Assembly (NCBI GenBank): GCA_964419335.1
Contig: CAYQOX010000029.1
Span: 1-62,594, forward strand
DNA from: CAYQOX01 sp964419335
GTDB lineage: Bacteria > Hinthialibacterota > Hinthialibacteria > Hinthialibacterales > Hinthialibacteraceae
Length of the DNA stretch: 62,594 bases
Direction: 5' to 3'
The translations under genes and the position numbers were made by a program. The notes below the pieces were generated by a model. The model ran no database searches, was not told where the DNA came from, and saw only the letters and a list, made by a program, of their open reading frames with translations. This document shows positions 27,118 to 35,174 of the stretch, piece after piece (position 1 is the first letter of the stretch; every line of letters starts with the position of its first letter).

Positions 27118-27148
27118 GGGGCATCTCTTTTTTTCGAAGAGATGCCCC
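27118..27148. repeat. 12-bp perfect hairpin in operon gap
   Basis: GGGGCATCTCTT (27118-27129) pairs perfectly with AAGAGATGCCCC (27137-27148), loop 7. It lies between two minus-strand genes. No T run follows on the minus strand, so it looks less like a terminator than an RNA-stabilising or processing hairpin, which would let the upstream gene be expressed more than the rest. Confidence 0.7.
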
Positions 27149-27173
27149 AGTCGTTTCGATTTTTACAATCTTT

Positions 27174-29219
27174 TTAATAGATTGACCAACTCTGTATCGA
27201 AGTTTTTTCAAAGGTGCGGATCACAAAATCAGTGACCTGCATGCGGCTGCGCCAAGGACGTAGACCCACACGAAAGGCTTCGCCGACTTCTTGTGGATCA
27301 GAAAGTATAACTTCATCATCCATCATAAAGTCGACATTGGTCCCTTCACGTACCATCTTGAAAGTAAAGGGAACGCCTTCTTCAATGGTGGTATAATCGA
27401 AGTCGGGATTTTCATCAAAGAATGGCCCTTCCGTGAAGAAGGTTCCACCGCCTCCTTCAAAGCCGAAGTTGCTCTGGGCTCCGTCGGGAATACGGCGGAG
27501 GTTGATCGAAACCGCTGTGCCTCCCAAACCAAAGAGGGTTAAATCGGCTGAAATTTCGTAATCGACATCGCCTACGGCAATGGCGCTAAGGAGAAAGTTT
27601 CCGGTGTCGGTTCTTTCCAACGCTCCCTCGACTTCATTCCATGGCTCGCCGATCACTTCTGCATATTCGGTCATTTGACCATTCTGAACGATATAGATTT
27701 CTTGGTTTGGCTGAACCGCTTGGAACAGTTCAGAGAAGCCTGAGATGCGGCCGTCAATGCCTTGGGTATCCACGATTCCTTCAAATTCCACACTGGTGGA
27801 TAGGTCTTCTGAGGGAACGGTGAGATCATAAGTTAGTTCGACTGTGCCTTGAGCTTCTTCGAGTTGCCAGGTTAGTTCACCGTTGGCGAATTCAACACTC
27901 CCGTTGTTCGCTTGGATATTCGAGGCGGTCCAACCTTCTGGGAGGTTCTCGATGATGGTGGCATTACTGGTTTTGCCTTCGGGAACCATGGAGGTTAATT
28001 TTAGTCCCGTGAGAGTTTCTCCTGCGAAGTATACCGCCGCTTGACCTTCGGGGATTGATCGTACCGTTTCGGGCGGGACTTCGATCTCGGCTTGAAGCGG
28101 CTCAACCGAGAAATCTGAAATGCGCATTAAACTGCGCCAAGGTCGAAAGCCAACGAAACCGACGAAATCCGTGGGCTGATCCATGGCAAAGACTTCATTG
28201 CCGTCGATGAGAAAGCGAAGTTTGTTGTCTTGGCTGATCATTTCAAAATCAAAACCGACACTTTCTTCGATTGGCGGGGTTATATCCAAGCTGGGCGCAT
28301 TCGCGAAGAAACTACCTCCGGTAAACATCGTTCCACTTCCCCCAGAAAACCCAAATTGATTATCTCCATTAATCGTGAAGGAAGCGGCGCTGCCTTCGAT
28401 ATCTTCCATTTCCAAATGAGCGCTGACTTTATAATTGGAACCGAAGATGGGATAGTCGCCAAAGATGAAATTCCCGGTGTCAAAATTTTCGAGCATTCCG
28501 TTAACCTCATACCATTCGAATCCCACTTGCACTGCTCTTTCTGGAACACCATCGGCAACAAAATCTATCTTTTCTTCAATCGGGTCAAAATTGGCAGCTC
28601 CATATTCAATCGTAAAGTTTTTGACCATCATCAGGCTTCGCCATGGACGCAGGCCGACCCGGTAATATCCACTGCGGAATACCGGCTCGTCCTCTTCATT
28701 TTCAGGAGTTAAATAAACAATCTCTTCGTCATTGAGTAGTATTTGGTAATTATCACCTTCTCGGATGAAATCCAGGTGCAGCATTGTATCTTCTTCTACG
28801 GTGCTTGCTCCCAAATCGGTGTATCCCGCGAAGAAACTTCCTTCTACAAAGATTTCTCCATCACCACCGACAAACCCAAAGTTGTTACCATGAGTTCCGT
28901 CATCCTGCATCAAATCATCGATGGCGAAGGAGGCGGCTGCCCCGCGGCCTTCTTCGTTGAACATTTCCTGTAATTTCAGATCAACCGATACATGAAAATC
29001 TCCTCCTCCAACCACCGGATAAGCCCATAAATATTGATCCCGATCTTGTTGTTGAAGAAATCCATCCGCTTCTTCCCATTCTCCTCCTACGATGTACGCC
29101 AGATCTTCATTGAGCTCTCCCTCTTGGACTACATGCAGAGGGTCTTCCTGGGCAAACGATCCACAGACCGATGCCAACGCGACAAAGACAATGAGTAAAT
29201 AAGTTGTAGTGCATTTCAT
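27174..29219 (-). CDS. Secreted protein with three copies of a new domain
   Basis: A 681-residue protein with a Sec signal peptide (cut after SFAQ). It holds three copies of a domain of about 165 residues (roughly 22-185, 195-365, 515-675). Each copy has an NFGFxGGxGxxFxEGxFF block and ends in VGxRPWRSxMxxxDF. A beta-sandwich linker (about 380-500, GWTASN, WQLEEAQG, TYDLTVP) separates copies 2 and 3. The pattern suggests a laminin G/concanavalin-like jelly roll, so glycan binding is likely. The same domain begins the sialidase at 29657. The ATG at 29219 has GGGAGG nine bases upstream; the frame extends to 29252 without one. First gene of the sialate operon. Confidence 0.8.
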   Translation of the reverse strand: MKCTTTYLLIVFVALASVCGSFAQEDPLHVVQEGELNEDLAYIVGGEWEEADGFLQQQDRDQYLWAYPVVGGGDFHVSVDLKLQEMFNEEGRGAAASFAIDDLMQDDGTHGNNFGFVGGDGEIFVEGSFFAGYTDLGASTVEEDTMLHLDFIREGDNYQILLNDEEIVYLTPENEEDEPVFRSGYYRVGLRPWRSLMMVKNFTIEYGAANFDPIEEKIDFVADGVPERAVQVGFEWYEVNGMLENFDTGNFIFGDYPIFGSNYKVSAHLEMEDIEGSAASFTINGDNQFGFSGGSGTMFTGGSFFANAPSLDITPPIEESVGFDFEMISQDNKLRFLIDGNEVFAMDQPTDFVGFVGFRPWRSLMRISDFSVEPLQAEIEVPPETVRSIPEGQAAVYFAGETLTGLKLTSMVPEGKTSNATIIENLPEGWTASNIQANNGSVEFANGELTWQLEEAQGTVELTYDLTVPSEDLSTSVEFEGIVDTQGIDGRISGFSELFQAVQPNQEIYIVQNGQMTEYAEVIGEPWNEVEGALERTDTGNFLLSAIAVGDVDYEISADLTLFGLGGTAVSINLRRIPDGAQSNFGFEGGGGTFFTEGPFFDENPDFDYTTIEEGVPFTFKMVREGTNVDFMMDDEVILSDPQEVGEAFRVGLRPWRSRMQVTDFVIRTFEKTSIQSWSIY

Positions 29220-29656
29220 TGGATATGACCTCCCAAAGTTTTGATTTTGCACTGCTGAATCACATGGATGGTGATGGATGAATAGCAGGCGATGTGAAGT
29301 TGAATGTTCTCGCTTGGATGCTTTATCACCGGCTCTTCATTGTTGTTAATGCTAAATACAATGATAGGATCATTTCGAAATTATGTCTTTACCTCAAAAA
29401 ATGTTTCATTTACCATTTATGATTGTAAACTTGTATCGTGTCCATTGGTAAAAAATTCATAAATAGCTTTAAATTATAGGGAATTAAATCAAAGGTAGAA
29501 TTTTGATTGTGAATACAAATATCCATTTATGATGACAAAAATACTGATTTTGATGATTTGTTTCCAAAAAATTATATTTGAATTTCTTTGGTTTTCTCTA
29601 TAATACGCTTAGTTCATGTGAGCAAAATTAAGAAGATCTTTTTTTGGGAGATACCG
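29220..29656. promoter_or_regulatory. Shared control region of sialate locus
   Basis: A 437-base AT-rich gap between two divergent units. Toward the plus strand, TATAAT at 29599-29604 with TTTGAA at 29577-29582 is a likely promoter. ATTTATGA occurs at 29415-29422 and 29525-29532 (within the 11-base direct repeat CCATTTATGAT) and inverted at 29457-29464. The two direct copies are 110 bases apart. The same half-site makes a palindrome at the AraC gene start (33993-34007). No gene is seen here. Confidence 0.55.
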
Positions 29657-32353
29657 ATGTTAAAAAAAATAGGTTTCATAGAACTTGCCGTTTTAATTCT
29701 CTTTCTCGTTCCATTCAATGGTGCCGCTGAGGTTTTACATTGTGTACAAAAGGGCAAAGCGCTTGCGGTGGAAGAAAGAGACGGCGATTGGACCCAGGGG
29801 GATGGCTTTGTCCATAACAGTGGACAAATGTATTTAATGAGTACTCAATCCCTGGGGCCTGGAGATTTTCGCGTACGTGCCCAACTCTCGATCCATGACT
29901 TAGAAGGAAGCGCGGCTTCTTTTGTCGTAGGAGATGAAGGCAGCAACTTTGGTTTTTCCGGTGGAACGGGAAATTCCTTTATTGAGGGTAACTTTTTTAG
30001 TTCTTCAACTCAAAGTATCGCCGAATTGCCCGTCGAAGAGGGAAAGCCTTTTTCCTTCTTGATGGTGCGTGAAAAAGAGAAAGTGAGTTTTTACATTGAT
30101 GGAGAAACCGTTTACGAAATGGATTCTCCCAAGGATATTATTGGCCAAGTTGGCTTTCGCCCCTGGCGCAGCACCATGAGGATTTATGACTTCACTGTTC
30201 ATGGAAACCTGATGGAGCCTCTCGAACCAAAATCGAAGGGGTTTACCTTGCCGGTGATTGATTTAGCCCAACATGAAAAACGTCAAGTGATCATAGACCA
30301 GGAAGAAGATCAGTACTTGGGGCATCCCACCACCGTCTTGCTAGAAGATAACCAAACCATGATCGCCGTTTATCCTAAAGGCCATGGGCGGGGCGCGATC
30401 GTGATGAAACGCAGCACGGATGGAGGCAAAACCTGGTCCGATCGTTTGCCGGTTCCTGAGAATTGGTCTACATCGAAAGAAACTCCCACCATCCATCGGG
30501 TAGTCGATCCTGAGGGTAAAAAGCGCCTGGTCCTCTTTTCAGGCTTGTATCCCATCCGGATGGCGGTTTCAGAAGATGATGGTCAATCTTGGACTCCGCT
30601 CGAAGCGATCGGTGATTTTGGCGGCATCGTGGCCATGTCGAGCGTCATCAAGCGCAAAGACGGACAGTACTTGGCTTTTTTTCACGATGATGGACGCTTT
30701 CTCCATGATGAAGGCAAACGCACGAAATTTACCGTCTTTATGATACGCTCGGAGGATGGCGGCTTGTCGTGGAACGAGCCTGAGGAAATCGTAAGCCATC
30801 CCGTCGCCCATCTTTGTGAACCGGGTGTGATTCGCTCGCCGGATGGCGATCAACTGCTTATGCTCCTGCGGGAGAATAGCCGGCGGTTGAATTCCTTCTA
30901 TTGTGTTTCCAATGATGAGGGGGAGACCTGGTCCGAACCTAAGCAACTACCAGGCGCCTTGACCGGTGATCGGCATGTATTGCGTTATGCTAAAGATGGG
31001 CGGTTGGTGGTTACTTTCCGTGATAGGACGCATGACACCCCCACGCACGGTGACTTTGTCGCCTGGGTGGGAACTTACGAAGACATCCTCCAGGGCCGAG
31101 AAGGCCAATACCGGGTGCGCCTGCTGGACAACAAAAAAGGTGCAGATACGGGCTATGCAGGCTTAGAAGTATTACCCAATGGGACTTTTGTTGCTACCAC
31201 CTACTGTCATCTGTATGAAGGAAAACCACCTCTGATTGCCAGCGTTCGTTTTAAACTACGAGAATTAGACGCTATCGCGGAGCGCATGCAATTTGAACAG
31301 CAGGATATTTTCATCTCGGGTGAAAACGGCTATCATACCTATCGTATCCCCGCTCTTATCGCCACCCAGGAAGGCTCTTTGCTCGCTATTTGCGAGGGAC
31401 GTATGTTCAGTGGCGCTGATCATGGCAATATCGATCTCATGGTGCGGCGCAGCGCCGACGGTGGTGAGACCTGGTCGGATCAACAGGTGATTTACGAAGA
31501 GGGCGGGGAAGAGAAAATTACGATTGGGAATCCTTGCCCGGTGGTGGATCAAGAGACGGGACGAGTTTGGTTAAGCTTTTGCCGCGACAACGATGATGTA
31601 TTCATTACCCATAGCGATGATGATGGACGCACGTGGGCTGAACCCCGTATGATTACGGATGCCATTAAAAAAGAGGATTGGGGATGGTATGCCACAGGAC
31701 CCGGAGTTGGAATTCAAAAACAACGTGACCCCCATAAAGGCCGATTGATTATCCCTTGTGACCATCGTGAAAAAGTGGACGGTCAGTGGGTGAAGATGTC
31801 TCATGTTTTTTATAGTGATGATGGTGGAAAAACTTGGGAATTGGGTGAATCCGTTGCGAAACATACCGATGAATGCCAGGTGGTGGAACTTTCCAATGGG
31901 GATGTGATGATTAATATGCGTAATTATTGGCAGCGCGAAGGCGGGATCGAATCTCGGGGTGGCATGCGTGCTGTGGCCATCAGCAAAGACGGCGGCGAAA
32001 CCTGGGGAGAACTCACCTTCGATGACCAGTTGATCGAGCCTGTGTGCCAAGCCTCAATTACCCGCTATTCATGGCCGGAGGAAGGGCGAAGCCGTATTTT
32101 ATTCTCGAATCCGGCTAGCACCTCGAATCGCCACAAAATGACTGTGCGCTTAAGCTACGATGAAGGGAAGACATGGCCAGTTGCACGCCAAGTGTATGAG
32201 GGTTCTTCCGCCTACTCCTGTTTAGAAGTATTGCCCAATGGGCAAATCTATTGCCTCTATGAACGCGATGGCTATGGCAAGATTTCTCTGGCAGCTTTTA
32301 ACTTGGAATGGCTGGCCCCGGGAACCGAGGTTGAAACCTGGAATGAATATTAA
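29657..32353 (+). CDS. Secreted double sialidase with N-terminal new domain
   Basis: An 898-residue secreted enzyme. After a signal peptide (residues 1-25) comes one copy of the FGFSGGxG/FRPWRS domain (about 28-190). Module A (about 205-540) has Asp-boxes STDGGKTW, SEDDGQSW, SEDGGLSW, SNDEGETW but no YRIP. Module B (about 550-890) looks like an active GH33 sialidase: YHTYRIPAL (Arg about 563), CEGRMFSGADHGNIDL with the acid/base Asp, ECQVVEL with the Glu partner, a later SRILFSNPAS Arg, and SAYSCLEV with a Tyr. Asp-boxes SADGGETW, SDDDGRTW, SDDGGKTW, SKDGGETW follow. The ATG at 29657 has GGGAG six bases before it. It should release sialic acid outside the cell for the facing operon. Confidence 0.9.
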   Translation: MLKKIGFIELAVLILFLVPFNGAAEVLHCVQKGKALAVEERDGDWTQGDGFVHNSGQMYLMSTQSLGPGDFRVRAQLSIHDLEGSAASFVVGDEGSNFGFSGGTGNSFIEGNFFSSSTQSIAELPVEEGKPFSFLMVREKEKVSFYIDGETVYEMDSPKDIIGQVGFRPWRSTMRIYDFTVHGNLMEPLEPKSKGFTLPVIDLAQHEKRQVIIDQEEDQYLGHPTTVLLEDNQTMIAVYPKGHGRGAIVMKRSTDGGKTWSDRLPVPENWSTSKETPTIHRVVDPEGKKRLVLFSGLYPIRMAVSEDDGQSWTPLEAIGDFGGIVAMSSVIKRKDGQYLAFFHDDGRFLHDEGKRTKFTVFMIRSEDGGLSWNEPEEIVSHPVAHLCEPGVIRSPDGDQLLMLLRENSRRLNSFYCVSNDEGETWSEPKQLPGALTGDRHVLRYAKDGRLVVTFRDRTHDTPTHGDFVAWVGTYEDILQGREGQYRVRLLDNKKGADTGYAGLEVLPNGTFVATTYCHLYEGKPPLIASVRFKLRELDAIAERMQFEQQDIFISGENGYHTYRIPALIATQEGSLLAICEGRMFSGADHGNIDLMVRRSADGGETWSDQQVIYEEGGEEKITIGNPCPVVDQETGRVWLSFCRDNDDVFITHSDDDGRTWAEPRMITDAIKKEDWGWYATGPGVGIQKQRDPHKGRLIIPCDHREKVDGQWVKMSHVFYSDDGGKTWELGESVAKHTDECQVVELSNGDVMINMRNYWQREGGIESRGGMRAVAISKDGGETWGELTFDDQLIEPVCQASITRYSWPEEGRSRILFSNPASTSNRHKMTVRLSYDEGKTWPVARQVYEGSSAYSCLEVLPNGQIYCLYERDGYGKISLAAFNLEWLAPGTEVETWNEY

Positions 32354-32588
32354 TGATTAACCCAATTCCAATAATTTTATAAGAGACTCGTGAACACGGA
32401 AGAGATTGAATCAGGCTTACTATTTAAGTCGGTATACTCAATAACTTCGCATTTTCCAAGAGCTTTATTGTTCACGCATGAAAAATGGATCTCGTACAGT
32501 TCTAGTACTTTCTGATAGAATCATGTTCTGTTTTTCTCTTCAAATGTTCAAAAAGATCTCAAATACATGATGGATCAATTTTAAGTAT

Positions 32589-33164
32589 TTATTTGTTATA
32601 TTTTGACAGAATTGCGTTTGTCTCGTCGAGTCCAAAATACTCAGGATCAAAATCTCGACCCAACCATTCAAGAGTTTCTTTATGTTCAGGATGAGATGGA
32701 TCGTTTATGATTTCTAAGAGATCTTTATAGCCCCAAATTCCGCCACAATCCTCCGGTGGACATGCTCTCTTTCCCTTTAAGCAAATAGGAATTTGCTTTG
32801 AACTATCATACGGAAGTTTTTTTTCAAGAATGATTTGGTGTTCCCATCCGTCACCAAAATCATATTCATATAACAGAGTATCTTTTTCTTCCTTCAAGAG
32901 TTGGGATAATTTATACTTTTTTTCATCTTTGATATCTAGGTCAAAAATATCTTCATCTTTATCTTCAGAGGAACCATATATTGTTCTTCCTTGAATAAAA
33001 TGGTGAAGATGACAATTGGACCACCCCATTACTGTTTGGAGTACATGATGAAAACGAGCGAGATCAATCGTACTCGGTACTAATAGGCGTCTCCAAATAG
33101 GTGGTTTTGAGCCCTTTAATGTTACTTTTACTTGATAAATAGAGTAGGTTTGTTTAGTATTCAT
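32589..33164 (-). CDS. Plasmid pRiA4b ORF-3-like protein
   Basis: A 191-residue cytosolic protein of the pRiA4b ORF-3 (IS1096 TnpR-like) family, named after a plasmid gene but widespread on chromosomes. Typical blocks are YQVKVTLKGSKPPIWRRL, FHHVLQTVMGW, LLYEYDFGDGWEH, and ACPPEDCGGIWGY. Function is unknown. GAGG eight bases before the ATG at 33164 fixes the start; the frame extends to 33260 into the 3' end of the AraC gene without a ribosome site. It is downstream of the AraC regulator on the same strand. It may mark a recombination or transfer edge. Confidence 0.85.
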   Translation of the reverse strand: MNTKQTYSIYQVKVTLKGSKPPIWRRLLVPSTIDLARFHHVLQTVMGWSNCHLHHFIQGRTIYGSSEDKDEDIFDLDIKDEKKYKLSQLLKEEKDTLLYEYDFGDGWEHQIILEKKLPYDSSKQIPICLKGKRACPPEDCGGIWGYKDLLEIINDPSHPEHKETLEWLGRDFDPEYFGLDETNAILSKYNK

Positions 33165-33192
33165 TGGATTACCTCGATTTGTTATGATTATT

Positions 33193-34005
33193 CTAACCCC
33201 GTATGATATTTTTGTTTCGGTATTCTTTGGGGGAAAGGCCTTCATGGGATTTAAATGCACGATAAAAATGTGAGAGGTTTTTATAGCCTAGACGTTCACT
33301 GATGTCTTTGATCGGAATAACGGTCTCGCGCAGGAAGCGTTTGGCTTCCAGCATACGCAAGTTAAATAAAAATTGTCCGGGCGAGGTGCCTACATAATCG
33401 CGAAACAAAGCCCGAAAGTGACTAGTAGAAAGGCCGACTTCTGAAGCCATATTGTCCACACTCATACTATGGGCATGCCAGCTGACGCGCAAACGATCGA
33501 CCAGTTCTGCGATGGCTTCTTCATGATGGCTCATTTTACGTTTTTGAAATTTTTGGGATTTCAATTCTCCAAGAACCAACACCATGGCGGCTACCCGAAG
33601 GTCATATAAAAAGGGATCATCTTCATACGAGGCCCAACGTATGGTGAGATCAATATTGCGAAACAAATTCTCGGAGTATTCACCTTGGAACACTTCATAG
33701 CCGTGTTTTTTGCCGATCAGTTCTCGCAAAACGTTCGGTTTATAATTCGCTTCCTCGTTGAGATCAAAATGTTGCACCGAGGTTTTCGCCACTGGGGTGA
33801 TGGCATATCCTTGAAAAGGAGTAAGGGGATAAATTAGCACCCCTTGCCTGGCGTTGAGGCGCACATGGTCGCGTTCCATGAGCCGTAGAAAAACATCACC
33901 TTCATGAATAAAGAGCAAATCGAAATGAGGCCAGGTCACAGGACCGATTTTATTGTTTTCGTCATGCTCACCATAACTATGCAGATAGAAATTTATGATT
34001 TTCAT
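33193..34005 (-). CDS. AraC family transcription regulator
   Basis: A 270-residue regulator with a cupin-like N-terminal sensor domain (residues 1-150, with PVTWPHFDLLFIHEGD) and a C-terminal double helix-turn-helix (about 165-268): MASEVGLSTSHFRALFRDYVG and ISERLGYKNLSHFYRAFKSHEG. Members with this layout bind sugars and activate sugar-use genes. It is divergent from a DapA-family aldolase with only 29 bases between starts, and a perfect inverted repeat TTATGA-TTT-TCATAA covers its own start codon. A half-site like this recurs in the sialidase control region. It is therefore the best candidate regulator of the sialate locus. Confidence 0.88.
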   Translation of the reverse strand: MKIINFYLHSYGEHDENNKIGPVTWPHFDLLFIHEGDVFLRLMERDHVRLNARQGVLIYPLTPFQGYAITPVAKTSVQHFDLNEEANYKPNVLRELIGKKHGYEVFQGEYSENLFRNIDLTIRWASYEDDPFLYDLRVAAMVLVLGELKSQKFQKRKMSHHEEAIAELVDRLRVSWHAHSMSVDNMASEVGLSTSHFRALFRDYVGTSPGQFLFNLRMLEAKRFLRETVIPIKDISERLGYKNLSHFYRAFKSHEGLSPKEYRNKNIIRG

Positions 34006-34007
34006 AA
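33993..34007. promoter_or_regulatory. Candidate AraC operator (inverted repeat)
   Basis: TTATGA (33993-33998) and TCATAA (34002-34007) form a perfect palindrome with a 3-base spacer over the araC-type start codon. Position suits autoregulation and control of the divergent aldolase gene. The match to repeats at 29415-29532 supports it. Confidence 0.4.
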
Positions 34008-34034
34008 GTTCATTAAATCCGGAGTTCTTATAAG

Positions 34035-34961
34035 ATGAAACCCCTTGCTTGGCATGAAATCCGTGGGAATTGGGTTCCCGTATTGTTGCCTTATGATGCC
34101 CGAGAGCAAATCGATTATACCCGCCTTTCCGACGAAATTGAAATGTTGCTTCACTATGATGTCAATGGAATTTATACCAACGGCACCAGCAGTGAATTTT
34201 ACAATCAGACCGAGGAGGAGTTTGATCGTATCAGCCGCTTGACCGCTGAACTTTGCCATCAAGCCAACATGTCCTTCCAAATCGGAGTGAGCCATCCTTG
34301 CCCTTGGGTTTCATTGCAAAGAGTAAAGCGGATTAGGCCATTACAGCCTGGGGCGATCCAAGTTCTTCTTCCCGACTGGTTTCCCCTCAATGAGCGTGAA
34401 ACTCGAGATTTTTTAAAACGCATGGCCGAGGTGGCTTATCCCATCGGGCTGGTGCTCTATAATCCTTCCTTTGCAAAGCGGGTTTTACCCCCATGTGAGT
34501 GGGGGGCTTTAAAGAAAGAAATCCCGACCTTTATTGGTGTAAAGGTCGGCGGCGGGGATGAGGCCTGGTATGCAGAAATGCGCAAGTACGCCATTGGCAT
34601 TTCGGTCTTTATTCCCGGACACCACCTCGCCTCGGGGATTCAACAGGGCGCCCATGGTGCTTATTCCAACGTGGCTTGTCTTCATCCCGGTGCGGCACAA
34701 CGATGGTATGAGCAGATGCATAGAGATAGGGATGCAGCCTTGGAACTGGAATCTCGGATACGTTCCTTTATGGAGCAGTGTATTGTCCCCTATATCACAG
34801 AGCAGCATTATTCCCACCAAGCGGCGGATCGCTTTCTCGCGATGGTTGGGGGATGGTGCGATATTGGCTCCCGTTTGCGTTGGCCTTATCATTGGATCCC
34901 AGAAGAAGATATAGAGCCTATTCGCCCTACGGCACAAAGAATGCTTCCAGAATTCTTTTGA
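34035..34961 (+). CDS. DapA/NanA-family aldolase, second copy
   Basis: A 308-residue TIM-barrel protein of the dihydrodipicolinate synthase/N-acetylneuraminate lyase superfamily. Lys170 (FIGVKVGGG) is the Schiff-base lysine and Tyr142 (LVLYNPS) the catalytic tyrosine. The carboxylate loop reads NGTSSEF rather than GTTGE, so substrate differs from NanA. Pyruvate aldolases acting on 2-keto-3-deoxy sugar acids or other sialic-like acids are possible. It is alone in its direction, head-to-head with the AraC regulator, which suggests joint control. Confidence 0.85.
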   Translation: MKPLAWHEIRGNWVPVLLPYDAREQIDYTRLSDEIEMLLHYDVNGIYTNGTSSEFYNQTEEEFDRISRLTAELCHQANMSFQIGVSHPCPWVSLQRVKRIRPLQPGAIQVLLPDWFPLNERETRDFLKRMAEVAYPIGLVLYNPSFAKRVLPPCEWGALKKEIPTFIGVKVGGGDEAWYAEMRKYAIGISVFIPGHHLASGIQQGAHGAYSNVACLHPGAAQRWYEQMHRDRDAALELESRIRSFMEQCIVPYITEQHYSHQAADRFLAMVGGWCDIGSRLRWPYHWIPEEDIEPIRPTAQRMLPEFF

Positions 34962-35174
34962 ATTGTTTTGATTTATACGTTATCGAATTCATTTAGTGCC
35001 CACTCCTATTTGTCGACCTTTTTATAAATCGAATAGAATTGAAATCATTATATCGGGTATGTTTTCGTTTAAATATTTTAAAAACTCATAGGATATTTAT
35101 GCAAATTGTGATACATTAAAAGCATTATTGTTTGATCTGGATTTCATGTCACAATAAATCGAAAGGAATATCTC

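Noticed and set aside
32589..33164. Plasmid integration scar from the pRiA4b-like name
   Set aside because: The family is common on chromosomes and no other plasmid or mobilisation gene is near.
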